Source: Streptomyces wuyuanensis | Lineage (GTDB): Bacteria; Actinomycetota; Actinomycetes; Streptomycetales; Streptomycetaceae | DNA length: 64,000 nucleotides | Assembly (NCBI RefSeq): GCF_900103455.1 | Contig: NZ_FNHI01000005.1 | Span: 124,001 to 188,000 of the forward strand | Direction of reading: 5' to 3' | Part shown: positions 9,170 to 19,662 of the stretch, piece by piece | How positions within the stretch are numbered: position 1 is the first letter of the stretch | How the letters are laid out: each line of letters begins with the position of its first letter | Notes under the pieces: model-generated | What the model was told of the DNA's origin: nothing | Databases searched by the model: none | Seen by the model: only the letters and a program-made list of their open reading frames with translations | Made by a program: the position numbers and the translations under genes

Positions 9170-9982
9170 TCAGGCGGCGTCCGCGAAGAACCCCTCCAGC
9201 GCCGGCGCCAGCACATGCGGAGCCACCTCGTGGGTCTGGCCCGTCAGCGTGCGGTGCCGGCCGCGGGGGAGGGCGCGTGAGACCGCCCGGACCGACTCCC
9301 GCCGCCAGCGCGGGCTGGCGCCGCCGTCCACCACCATCACGCGCACGGCGACCTCGCGAAGCCGCTCGGCCGGCACACCCGCGTCGCCCAGCACGGCGTG
9401 GTCGTACGCGAGGGTGTGCGCCCGTGCTTCCAGTTCCGCCCACAGCGGTGAGCCGCGGAGCCCGTCGAGCGCCCCGGGCGGCAGCGCCTTGGACAGGAAC
9501 AGCTCCAGGGCGTCGGACCGCCGGTCCCGGGCGAGCAGGCCCTCCACGCGCTCGCGGCGGGCCGCGCTCTCCGCGCGGCCGGCCGGGTCGGTGACGAACG
9601 GAGGTTCGTACACGGAGAGTCGGGCCACCGGGAGTCCCGCCGCGGCCGCCTCCAGCACCAGCGCCCCGCCCGAGGCGGTGCCGTGGACGCAGGCGTGCCC
9701 GCCCGCCTCCCCGACGACCGCGGCCAGGTCCTCGACCTCCCGCCGCACCGCGTAGGGGGCCGTGTCCCCGCTGGCGCCGCGGCCCCGCCGGTCGTAGGCG
9801 ATCACGCTGAACCGGTGCGCGAGCAGGTTCGCCAGCGGTGCCTGGTCGGCGGCTGTGGCCAGCGCGCCGCCCACCAGCACGACGGGCGGCCCGTCGCCGC
9901 GGCGCTCGTACGCGATCACCGTGCCGTCCTGCGACCGTACGGTGCCGCGGGTCCTGCTCATCGTCGGGTTCGGGTTGTCCAT
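9170..9982 (-). CDS. Alpha/beta-hydrolase fold protein with Ala at the nucleophile position
   Basis: About 270 residues with the hydrolase-fold landmarks: the oxyanion segment VVLVGGALATA, the YDRRGRG turn, and the C-terminal histidine in TGQTHEVAPHVLAP. Where the family has the nucleophile elbow G-x-S-x-G, the DNA here reads GTASG, with alanine at the nucleophile position and serine one place later. It may be inactive, or use the shifted serine. The start is uncertain: ATG complements at 9982, 9961 or 10015 are all possible. Convergent with mnmA. Confidence 0.75.
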   Translation of the reverse strand: MDNPNPTMSRTRGTVRSQDGTVIAYERRGDGPPVVLVGGALATAADQAPLANLLAHRFSVIAYDRRGRGASGDTAPYAVRREVEDLAAVVGEAGGHACVHGTASGGALVLEAAAAGLPVARLSVYEPPFVTDPAGRAESAARRERVEGLLARDRRSDALELFLSKALPPGALDGLRGSPLWAELEARAHTLAYDHAVLGDAGVPAERLREVAVRVMVVDGGASPRWRRESVRAVSRALPRGRHRTLTGQTHEVAPHVLAPALEGFFADAA

Positions 9983-10052
9983 GCCGTGCAGACCGTGCCC
10001 GCCCGCCGAACTCATCGGTGCGCGACGGGAATTCCCGGCCATTCTTTTTCGG

Positions 10053-10082
10053 CCTCCGACCGGACGGGCCGGGTGTCGGAGG
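10053..10082. promoter_or_regulatory. Inverted repeat in divergent promoter region
   Basis: CCTCCGAC and GTCGGAGG, perfect 8-bp arms 14 bp apart, in the 120-bp gap between the divergent hydrolase and LOG-like genes. Possible operator; no regulator is encoded next to it. Confidence 0.3.
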
Positions 10083-10102
10083 CGGCCCGTACCGTGACTT
10101 CC

Positions 10103-10642
10103 ATGAACATCTGCGTCTTCCTCTCCGCCGCCGACCTCGACGACCGGTACACCCGCCCCGCCCGCGAATTCGCCGAGCTGCTCGGCAAGGGCGGCCACAC
10201 GCTCGTCTGGGGCGGCTCCGACGTCGGTCTGATGAAGGTCGTCGCGGACGGGGTGCACGAGGCCGGCGGCCGCCTGGTCGGGGTCTCGGTGGAGTTCCTC
10301 CAGGACAAGGCCAGGCCGGTCGCCGACGAGATGATCGTCGCGCGCGACCTCGCCGAGCGGAAGGCGCTGCTCCTCGCCAAGTCCGACGCGGTCGTGATCA
10401 TGGTCGGCGGCACGGGCACGCTGGACGAGGCCACGGAGATCCTGGAGCTGAAGAAGCACGGCCACACGGCGAAGCCGGTGGTGCTGCTCAACACCGCGGG
10501 CTACTACGACGGGCTGAAGCAGCAGTTCCAGCGGATGGACGACGAGGGCTTCCTGCCGGTGCCCCTCACCGACCTGGTCTTCTTCGCCGAGGACGCGGTG
10601 GGCGCGCTCGCCCACCTCGAGGAGAGCGCGGGGGTGCGGTGA
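10103..10642 (+). CDS. LOG family protein (TIGR00730-type nucleotide phosphoribohydrolase)
   Basis: 179 residues with a Rossmann-like fold. Visible: GGSDVGLM near residue 37, ERK at the family's Arg/Lys site, and GGTGTLDEATE. Family enzymes cleave the N-glycosidic bond of nucleoside 5'-monophosphates. The family motif PGGxGTxxE appears here as VGGTGTLDE, with the leading proline replaced by valine. ATG at 10103. Same strand as, and 16 bp ahead of, the SDR gene, so probably cotranscribed with it. Confidence 0.82.
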   Translation: MNICVFLSAADLDDRYTRPAREFAELLGKGGHTLVWGGSDVGLMKVVADGVHEAGGRLVGVSVEFLQDKARPVADEMIVARDLAERKALLLAKSDAVVIMVGGTGTLDEATEILELKKHGHTAKPVVLLNTAGYYDGLKQQFQRMDDEGFLPVPLTDLVFFAEDAVGALAHLEESAGVR

Positions 10643-10658
10643 TGCGAGCATGGCCGGT

Positions 10659-11348
10659 ATGGCTACACATCTGATCACCGGAGCGGGATCCGGCATCGGC
10701 GCGGCCGTCGCGCGCCGGCTGCACGAGCGCGGCGACGACCTCGTGCTGCTGGCCCGTGACGCAGGCCGTGCCCGGGAGCTGGTCCAGGCATACCCCGGCT
10801 CCCGCACCCTCGTCGGCGACCTCTCCACGCCCGACCGCCTCTCCTGGGCGTTCTCCCACCAGACGCTGCCAGAGCGCGTCGACTCGCTGCTGCACATCGC
10901 GGGCGTCGTGGACCTCGGCCGGGTCGCCGACCTCACCCCGAAGACCTGGCAGGCGCAGCTCAACGTCAACCTGGTGAGCCCGGCGGAGCTCACCCGGCTC
11001 GTGCTGCCCCAACTGCGCGTGTCCCGGGGCACGGTGATCTTCGTCAACTCGGGTGCCGGGCTCAACGCCCATGCCGAGTGGGGCGCTTACGCCGCCTCCA
11101 AGCACGGCCTCAAGGCACTGGCCGACGCACTGCGCCAGGAGGAGAAGGAGCACGGCGTCCGGGTCACGTCGGTGTACCCCGGCCGCACCGCGAGCCCGAT
11201 GCAGGCGAAGGTGCACCAGCAGGAGGGCAAGGAGTACGACCCGACGCGGTGGATCGACCCCGAGTCGGTCGCGACGACGATCCTCACGGCCCTCGACCTC
11301 CCGCGCGACGCCGACATCCACGACCTCACCGTCCGGCCGGGGCGATGA
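10659..11348 (+). CDS. Short-chain dehydrogenase/reductase
   Basis: 229 residues, classical SDR. Cofactor loop TGAGSGIG near the N-terminus, catalytic serine in VNSGAG, YAASK as the Tyr-x-x-x-Lys pair, and the post-catalytic PGRT segment. Binds NAD(P); substrate unknown. ATG at 10659 is preferred; in-frame ATG at 10650 adds three residues. It overlaps the next start by 4 bp (GATGA), so it is coupled to the MetE-like gene. Confidence 0.87.
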   Translation: MATHLITGAGSGIGAAVARRLHERGDDLVLLARDAGRARELVQAYPGSRTLVGDLSTPDRLSWAFSHQTLPERVDSLLHIAGVVDLGRVADLTPKTWQAQLNVNLVSPAELTRLVLPQLRVSRGTVIFVNSGAGLNAHAEWGAYAASKHGLKALADALRQEEKEHGVRVTSVYPGRTASPMQAKVHQQEGKEYDPTRWIDPESVATTILTALDLPRDADIHDLTVRPGR

Positions 11349-12340
11349 GCGACATCGTGTGGGGCCCCGCCACCGGAGTCGGCTCCCTGCCCGGGGGGGA
11401 CGCGCGCGAGGCCGCGAAGACCGTGACCGGGTCCTTCGAGGACTTCCCCCACCTGCCGGAGCTGCCCGCCCGCGGTCCCGGCGCCGACATGATCGGCCGC
11501 ACCGCCGGACTCCTGGTGGAGCTCTACGCGCACGTGGAGCCGAGCGGCTGGCGGATCAGCGACAGGCCCGGCCGGGACACCAGGCGGGCCAGGTCGTGGC
11601 TCGGCGAGGACCTGGACGCACTGGAGGAGTTCACCCAGGGCTACGAGGGACCGCTGAAGGTCCAGGCCGTCGGGCCGTGGACGCTGGCGGCCGCCCTGGA
11701 GCTCAGGAACGGCGAGGCGGCTCTCGCCGACCCCGGCGCGTGCCGGGACCTCGCGGGCTCGCTCACGGAAGGCCTCCGCGGCCATCTCGCCGAGGTACGG
11801 CGCCGCGTGCCGGGCGCCCGGCCGGTGCTCCAGCTCGACGAACCCTCCCTCACGGCCGTTCTGCGCGGCCGGGTGAAGACCGCCAGCGGCTACCGGACGC
11901 ACCGCGCCGTGGACCGGCAGCTCGCGGAGAGCGCGCTGCGGGAGGTCGTGGACGCCGCAGGCGTGCCGGTGATCGTGCATTCCTGCGCTCCGGAGGTGCC
12001 GTTCGCCCTGCTGCGCCGGGCCGGAGTCGCCGGTATCTCGTTCGATTTCGGGCTGCTCACCGAGCGTGACGAGGAGTCGATCGGCGAGGCGGCCGAGGGC
12101 GGCACGAAGCTCTTCGCGGGAGTCGTGCCGTCCACCGACGGCCCATTGTCGGACCCTGCCGGTAGCGTCATGGGTGTCAGGACGCTGTGGCGCAGGCTGG
12201 GGCTGAATCCGGGGACTCTCGCCGAGTCCGTCGTGATCACCCCGTCGTGCGGGCTCGCGGGCGCTTCGCCCGGCTACGCCCGTGCCGCCCTCGCGCACAG
12301 CGTCCGGGCGGCGAGATCGCTCGCGGACAACCCTGAGTGA
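11345..12340 (+). CDS. MetE-like (cobalamin-independent methionine synthase family) protein
   Basis: 331 residues, only the size of the C-terminal catalytic half of MetE. The start GVGSLPG, LQLDEPSL, VHSCAPEVP and the C-terminal TPSCGLAG follow the zinc-binding pattern (His/Cys and Cys) of this family. No homocysteine-tetrahydrofolate N-terminal half is present, so it may use a simpler methyl donor; that is inference. ATG at 11345 overlaps the SDR stop; ligA begins 35 bp later on the same strand. Confidence 0.82.
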   Translation: MSDIVWGPATGVGSLPGGDAREAAKTVTGSFEDFPHLPELPARGPGADMIGRTAGLLVELYAHVEPSGWRISDRPGRDTRRARSWLGEDLDALEEFTQGYEGPLKVQAVGPWTLAAALELRNGEAALADPGACRDLAGSLTEGLRGHLAEVRRRVPGARPVLQLDEPSLTAVLRGRVKTASGYRTHRAVDRQLAESALREVVDAAGVPVIVHSCAPEVPFALLRRAGVAGISFDFGLLTERDEESIGEAAEGGTKLFAGVVPSTDGPLSDPAGSVMGVRTLWRRLGLNPGTLAESVVITPSCGLAGASPGYARAALAHSVRAARSLADNPE

Positions 12341-12360
12341 TGGACTGAGGGCTGAGGTAA

Positions 12361-14559
<2,199 letters not shown>

Positions 14560-14709
14560 CACGGCCGTGCGGACCAACTCCCCGTCAGGATCACTCGTTC
14601 GGCGCATATCGGATGGATAAGGGTGGCCGGGTCGCATTCGGGCAAGAGCTGTAGAGCGCTGCCCGTCAGAGCCCCCGGCGGCCTACTGTTGAGGCATGCG
14701 CCTGTCGTG

Positions 14710-14738
14710 CACGGCCGCGTGGTGAGGTTTCGGCCGTG
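14710..14738 (+). other. Hairpin in leader of the c-di-GMP gene
   Basis: CACGGCCG / CGGCCGTG, perfect 8-bp arms with a 13-nt loop, 60 bp ahead of the rmdB start in a 239-bp gap. It could be a weak terminator of ligA or a leader structure. It does not resemble a c-di-GMP riboswitch that I can recognise. Confidence 0.3.
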
Positions 14739-14798
14739 GTCGCATGACACGGAAGCCACCACGTGGCATCGGCACCGCCGGCTGTGAGAGGGACGGGA

Positions 14799-16928
14799 AT
14801 GAAACCGACCGAGAGCGCCGCCCCGGTCTCACGGCCGCGTGGGTTCGCGGGGCTCGCGTTCGTCGCGGGCATCGCGTCGACGCTGCCGTTCGTCGTCATC
14901 GGAATCGCCGCACTCGCCCTGGCGACCGGGCTCTTCGGCGTCCTGCGGGAGGGCCACGCGCTTTTCCCCGGAGGTACCGAGGGCTGGTCCCTCGCCGTGC
15001 TGACCGGCGTCATCGTCGGCCACCTGGTCGCCCTCGGACGCGACCGCTGGTGGGGCGGCACGGGCTCCGGTGCCGCGCTGACACTCGCCGTGCTGCTGCT
15101 GTACGGCTGGGTGCCGGCGGGCATGGTCAGCCTCGCCGTGGTGGTGCTGGTCGGCGCCGCGCGGCGGCACCGCTGGCGACAGGGCGTCCTGCACGGCGCG
15201 GTGGACATCCTGGGCATCGGCGGCGCCGCACTCGTCCTCGCCGCGTTCGGTGAGGCACCGACCGTCGAACACCCCTGGCAGCCCCTGCAATGGGGGCCGG
15301 ACGCGATCCCCGAGGTGGTGCTCGCCGCGGCCGCGTATCTCGCCGTCACCCGGGTGCTGCTCTGGTACGCGCTGGCGCCGCAGGGCAGCGGACTGCCCAC
15401 CGTCGCCCGGACCGCCCTGCTGCGGCAGGGGCTCGTCGCGGTCGCCCTGCTCGGCATCGCCCCGCTGATCTGCGTCGTCGCGACGGCCCTGCCCATCGTG
15501 CTGCCGCTCTTCGCCGTGCCGCTGATAGCCCTCGACTCCACGCTGTGGATCGCCCGCGCCCGCGCCGAGGAGCAGCTGCGCGACCCGCTGACCAAACTCC
15601 CCAACCGCCAGTGGCTGCTGGAGCGCACCTGGACCGCGCTGGAGGAGGCCGAGGGGGTCGGAGCGCGTTCGGCGCTCGTCCTCATCGACCTCGACCGGTT
15701 CCGCTCGGTCAACGACACCCTCGGTCATCTCGCGGGCGACCGGCTGCTGCTCCAGATCGCCGAGCGGCTGAAACTCGCACTGCCGCGCGGAGCGGAGGCC
15801 GCGCGCCTGGGCGGCGACGAGTTCGCCGTGCTGCTGCCCACGACCGACTCCACCACCAGCGCCCAGCGGGTCGCCCGGCACCTCGTCGGCCAGCTGTCCT
15901 CACCGCTCGACCTCGACGGGCTGACGCTGGTCCTGGAGGCCAGTGCCGGCCTCGCCGTCTTCCCCGACCACGCCCTGGACGCCGAAGGGCTGCTCAGACG
16001 GGCGGATGTGGCGATGTACCAGGCGAAGCGCGACCGCACGGGCGTCGAGGTGTACGAGTCCAAACGCGATTCGAACACCCCGGACCGGCTCGGACTGCTC
16101 GGCGATCTGCGCCGGGCGCTCGACGCGGGCGACGTCGAGCTCCACTACCAGCCGAAGGTCCGCTTCGACGGCCATGTCGCGGGGCTGGAGGCACTGGTGC
16201 GCTGGGTGCACCCGGACCGCGGGCGGGTCCCTCCGGACGAGTTCATCGCCATCGCCGAGTCGTCGGGGCTGATGCCGCATCTGACCGAGTACGTGCTGGA
16301 GACGGCGCTGGGCCAGGTCGCCGAGTGGCGCTCCCAGGGCCTCGAGGTGCCGGTCGCCGTCAACGTCTCGCCGCGGGACGTCCACACCCCGGGCTTCGCC
16401 GGTTCCGTCGCGGCACGGCTCGCACGGCACGGCGTCCCGGCGGGCGCGCTGCAGCTGGAGATCACGGAGCATGTGCTGCTGGAGGATCCGCAGCGGGCCG
16501 GGGACACCCTCGCGGCGCTCACGGGCCACGGCGTGAAGATGTCGCTGGACGACTTCGGCACCGGGTACTCCTCCCTGGTCCATCTGCGCCGGCTGCCCGT
16601 GAGCGAGCTCAAGATCGACCGGTCGTTCGTCGCCCGGCTGGCGATCGACGCGGAGGACGCCGAGATCGTCCGCTGCACGGTCGACCTCGCGCATTCCCTC
16701 GGGCTGCTCGTGGTCGCCGAGGGTGTCGAGGACGACGAGACCTGGGAGCGGCTGCGCGACCTGGGCTGTGACGCGGTGCAGGGCTGGCTGGTGGCGGCGG
16801 CGATGCCGCCGCAGGAGACCACGGCCTGGCTGCGGGCCCGGGGCGAGCACGGCTGGCGTCGCCCCGTGGGTGAGCTCCCCGCCGCCGCCCCGTCCGAGGT
16901 GGACCGCCCGTCGGGGCTCGTGAACTAG
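14799..16928 (+). CDS. rmdB: Membrane GGDEF-EAL protein, probable c-di-GMP phosphodiesterase RmdB
   Basis: 709 residues: about 250 residues with several membrane segments, then GGDEF (motif 338-342) and EAL (E464-L466). The EAL site looks complete: EAL, NVSPRD, ITEH, DDFGTG at 584, KIDRSF, VAEGVED. The GGDEF domain keeps RLGGDEF but lacks the RxxD inhibitory site (PRGA at that place). That fits a protein acting mainly as a phosphodiesterase. The symbol rests on position between ligA and the gat genes, which I recall for S. coelicolor RmdB. ATG at 14799 follows a GGGACGGG ribosome site. Confidence 0.8.
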   Translation: MKPTESAAPVSRPRGFAGLAFVAGIASTLPFVVIGIAALALATGLFGVLREGHALFPGGTEGWSLAVLTGVIVGHLVALGRDRWWGGTGSGAALTLAVLLLYGWVPAGMVSLAVVVLVGAARRHRWRQGVLHGAVDILGIGGAALVLAAFGEAPTVEHPWQPLQWGPDAIPEVVLAAAAYLAVTRVLLWYALAPQGSGLPTVARTALLRQGLVAVALLGIAPLICVVATALPIVLPLFAVPLIALDSTLWIARARAEEQLRDPLTKLPNRQWLLERTWTALEEAEGVGARSALVLIDLDRFRSVNDTLGHLAGDRLLLQIAERLKLALPRGAEAARLGGDEFAVLLPTTDSTTSAQRVARHLVGQLSSPLDLDGLTLVLEASAGLAVFPDHALDAEGLLRRADVAMYQAKRDRTGVEVYESKRDSNTPDRLGLLGDLRRALDAGDVELHYQPKVRFDGHVAGLEALVRWVHPDRGRVPPDEFIAIAESSGLMPHLTEYVLETALGQVAEWRSQGLEVPVAVNVSPRDVHTPGFAGSVAARLARHGVPAGALQLEITEHVLLEDPQRAGDTLAALTGHGVKMSLDDFGTGYSSLVHLRRLPVSELKIDRSFVARLAIDAEDAEIVRCTVDLAHSLGLLVVAEGVEDDETWERLRDLGCDAVQGWLVAAAMPPQETTAWLRARGEHGWRRPVGELPAAAPSEVDRPSGLVN

Positions 16929-17200
16929 GCACGGCGCGCCGTGCCGGGCGCCTGCGGCCATCCCGGTCCACCGTCGGCCGAGTGGTGGCGCGGCGGGCCT
17001 GCCGGGGGCCGGAAGAGCCGGCCGGCAGGCGGACACGGCCACGGACCGACCGAAGCGAAGCACCGACCGACGCACCGGCTGCCGGATCGATCCGGCGGAC
17101 GGCGTCGCCCGGCCGTCACGGCCCGCCTGTGGCCGGGCCCGTCCGGCCCGTACCGTGCCGGACGGGCCCGTAGCCGACGGGGTCCGACCGGAGGCGGCCC

Positions 17201-17280
17201 GCACCGAAGAGGGCCCGCAGCGAGGAGTGCTCCCGCACCGAAGAGGGCCCGCAGCGAGGAGTGCTCCCGCACCGAAGAGG
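17201..17280. repeat. 34-bp tandem repeat, 2.35 copies
   Basis: A 34-bp unit beginning GCACCGAAGAGGGCCCGCAG occurs perfectly at 17201-17234 and 17235-17268, followed by 12 bp of a third copy. The exact identity implies a recent duplication. Confidence 0.9.
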
Positions 17281-17323
17281 CCTCACCGGCGGTGGCCGCA
17301 CCGGACCGGCCGCATCAGACGGG

Positions 17324-17383
17324 CCCGTACCGGACCGGGCGCACCGGACGTCGCCCGTACCGGACCGGGCGCACCGGACGTCG
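17324..17383. repeat. 30-bp tandem repeat, two perfect copies
   Basis: A 30-bp unit beginning CCCGTACCGGACCGGGCGCA at 17324-17353 and 17354-17383 is identical in both copies. Degenerate partial copies follow (CCCGTGCCG, then CCCGTACCGGACC). Confidence 0.9.
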
Positions 17384-17608
17384 CCCGTGCCGAAGGGGCC
17401 CGTACCGGACCGTGGCCATGCCCGGAACGCGATCACCGGCCGCCCGTAGCCGCTTCGCCGCACCCCGCCTCAGCGCCGGGCGCGGGCGTCGGCCGGACCC
17501 CGTCGAGGGCGCCGGCCGGTCCCCCGTGGACAAAGGGTTTCGCGGGCACCCTGGCCGGGCCCATAGGATTGGGCCAAAACCATCACACTCACCCCTGAGG
17601 ATCGCTGC

Positions 17609-17905
17609 ATGCCTGGCATCACGCGCGAGGAGGTCGCCCACCTCGCCCGGCTGGCACGTCTGGAGCTGAAGGCCGAAGAGCTCGACCACTTCGCCGGACA
17701 GCTCGACGACATCATCGGCGCGGTCGCCCGCGTCGCGGAGGTCGCCGACCGAGACGTACCGCCGACCTCCCACCCGCTGCCGCTGACCAACGTCATGCGC
17801 GCGGACGAGGTCCGTCCTTCGCTCACCCCCGAGCAGGCGCTCTCCTGCGCCCCGGCACAGGAGCAGCAGCGTTTCAAGGTGCCGCAGATCCTGGGGGAGG
17901 ACTGA
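17609..17905 (+). CDS. gatC: Glutamyl/aspartyl-tRNA amidotransferase subunit C
   Basis: 98 residues, normal length. It starts [23 protein letters not shown] and holds the conserved FAGQLDDII and a C-terminal PQILGED. Stabilises the GatA/GatB complex that converts Glu-tRNA(Gln) (and Asp-tRNA(Asn)) to the amide form. First gene of gatC-gatA-orf-gatB; gatA follows after 6 bp. Confidence 0.95.
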   Translation: MPGITREEVAHLARLARLELKAEELDHFAGQLDDIIGAVARVAEVADRDVPPTSHPLPLTNVMRADEVRPSLTPEQALSCAPAQEQQRFKVPQILGED

Positions 17906-17911
17906 CCTGCG

Positions 17912-19411
17912 ATGACGGACAGCCCCATCATCAAGCTCACCGCGGCGGAGATCGCCGCGAAGATCGCATCCGGCGAGCTCACCGCCGTCGAGGTCACCGA
18001 GGCGCACCTCGCCCGGATCGAGGCGGTGGACGAGAAGGTCCACGCCTTCCTGCACATCGACCGTGACGGCGCCCTCGCGCAGGCCCGCGCCGTCGACGAG
18101 AAGCGCGAGCGCGGCGAGAAGCTCGGCCCGCTCGCCGGTGTGCCGCTGGCACTGAAGGACATCTTCACCACCGAGGGCATCCCCACCACGGTCGGCTCCA
18201 AGATCCTCGAGGGCTGGATCCCGCCGTACGACGCCACCCTGACGCGCAGGCTGAAGGACGCCGACGTCGTCATCCTCGGCAAGACCAACATGGACGAGTT
18301 CGCCATGGGGTCCTCCACCGAGAACAGCGCCTACGGCCCGACCGGCAACCCCTGGGACCTGACCCGGATCCCGGGCGGCTCCGGCGGTGGCTCCTCCGCC
18401 GCCCTCGCCTCCTACGAGGCCCCGCTCGCCATCGGCACGGACACCGGCGGCTCCATCCGCCAGCCCGCCGCCGTCACCGGCACGGTCGGCGTGAAGCCCA
18501 CCTACGGCGCGGTCTCCCGTTACGGCATGGTCGCCTTCTCCTCGTCCCTCGACCAGGGCGGACCCTGCGCCCGCACGGTTCTGGACGCGGCGCTGCTGCA
18601 CGAGGTGATCGCCGGGCACGACCCGCTCGACTCCACCTCCATCGACGCCCCGGTCCCGCCGGTCGTCGAGGCCGCGCGCAACGGCTCGGTCGAGGGCATG
18701 CGCGTCGGTGTCGTCAAGCAGTTCCGCGGCGAGGGCTACCAGGCCGGTGTGGTGCAGCGGTTCGACGAGTCCGTCCAGCTCCTGAAGGAGCTGGGCGCCG
18801 AGATCGTCGAGCTCGACTGCCCCTCCTTCGACCTGGCGCTCTCCGCCTACTACCTGATCGCGCCTTCCGAGTGCTCCTCGAACCTCGCCCGGTTCGACGG
18901 CCTGCGCTACGGCCTGCGCGTCGGCGACGACGGCACCCGCTCGGCCGAGGACGTCACCTCGCTGACCCGCGAGGAGGGCTTCGGCGACGAGGTCAAGCGC
19001 CGGATCATGCTCGGTACGTACGCCCTGTCGTCCGGCTACTACGACGCGTACTACGGCAGCGCCCAGAAGGTGCGCACGCTCATCAAGCAGGACTTCGAGA
19101 AGGCCTTCGAGCAGGTCGACGTGATCGTCTCCCCGACGACCCCGACCACCGCCTTCCCGATCGGCGAGCGTGCCGACGACCCGATGGCGATGTACCTCGC
19201 GGACCTGTGCACCATCCCGACCAACCTGGCCGGCAACGCCGCGATGTCGCTGCCCTGCGGCCTGGCCCCGGAGGACAACCTCCCGGTCGGACTGCAGATC
19301 ATCGCGCCCGCCCTGAAGGACGAACGGCTCTACAAGGTGGGTGCGGCCGTCGAGGCGGCCTTCGTGGCACGCTGGGGCCACCCGCTGCTGGAGGAGGCAC
19401 CGTCACTGTGA
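17912..19411 (+). CDS. gatA: Glutamyl-tRNA(Gln) amidotransferase subunit A
   Basis: Glutaminase subunit, 499 residues. The amidase-signature catalytic triad is visible as K82 (LALKDIF), S157 ([11 protein letters not shown]) and S181 ([10 protein letters not shown]), with the same spacing as in characterised GatA. It frees ammonia that is channelled to GatB. Its stop overlaps a GTG start of a small gene by GTGA, so translation is coupled. Confidence 0.97.
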   Translation: MTDSPIIKLTAAEIAAKIASGELTAVEVTEAHLARIEAVDEKVHAFLHIDRDGALAQARAVDEKRERGEKLGPLAGVPLALKDIFTTEGIPTTVGSKILEGWIPPYDATLTRRLKDADVVILGKTNMDEFAMGSSTENSAYGPTGNPWDLTRIPGGSGGGSSAALASYEAPLAIGTDTGGSIRQPAAVTGTVGVKPTYGAVSRYGMVAFSSSLDQGGPCARTVLDAALLHEVIAGHDPLDSTSIDAPVPPVVEAARNGSVEGMRVGVVKQFRGEGYQAGVVQRFDESVQLLKELGAEIVELDCPSFDLALSAYYLIAPSECSSNLARFDGLRYGLRVGDDGTRSAEDVTSLTREEGFGDEVKRRIMLGTYALSSGYYDAYYGSAQKVRTLIKQDFEKAFEQVDVIVSPTTPTTAFPIGERADDPMAMYLADLCTIPTNLAGNAAMSLPCGLAPEDNLPVGLQIIAPALKDERLYKVGAAVEAAFVARWGHPLLEEAPSL

Positions 19412-19647
19412 GTAGCTTGCAGAAGGCCAAGGGCTTCACGAAGTCCCGGACCGGCACGTACGTGTCCATGGCCGCCACCGCGTTCGGAGCCATCGGCGTC
19501 GCGAAGCAGGCCAAGAAGGCCCGCCTGGAGCAGGACACGCTCCGGCTGATCGACGCCGCCGTGTCCGCCGCCGCCATCGTCACCGGACTCGCGATCCTCT
19601 ACCGGGAGCTGAAGCGCCTGGGCGACGACGACGTCCTGCTGGGCTGA
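19408..19647 (+). CDS. Small membrane protein inserted between gatA and gatB
   Basis: 79 residues. It starts (GTG)[29 protein letters not shown], a basic region, and has a hydrophobic segment ([19 protein letters not shown]) that is one probable membrane helix, then an acidic end (GDDDVLLG). It overlaps the gatA stop (GTGA) and ends 15 bp before gatB. Overlap on one side and close spacing on the other make it a genuine operon member. No known family recognised. Confidence 0.75.
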   Translation: MSSLQKAKGFTKSRTGTYVSMAATAFGAIGVAKQAKKARLEQDTLRLIDAAVSAAAIVTGLAILYRELKRLGDDDVLLG

Positions 19648-19662
19648 GAGGGAAGTTTCACC

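Larger units (their letters stand above)
16929..17608. other. 680-bp gene-free, repeat-rich interval before gatC
   Basis: Open frames here are antisense shadows of Arg/Pro/Gly low-complexity sequence with no ribosome site. The interval holds two independent tandem repeat arrays (listed separately) built from CCGxACCG-like words. Near the gatC end there is a TAGGAT element at 17564-17569, a possible -10 box. No RNA gene recognised. Confidence 0.7.

Noticed and set aside
9982..11065. Upstream part of the 631-codon minus-strand frame ending at 9170
   Set aside because: Only the part below 9982 looks like a protein family; the rest is antisense to the LOG-like and SDR genes.
14560..14798. c-di-GMP riboswitch before the rmdB-like gene
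   Set aside because: Only a simple 8-bp hairpin is present; none of the conserved riboswitch core is recognisable.
17201..17383. CRISPR array
   Set aside because: The copies are directly adjacent with no unique spacers, and no cas genes are present.
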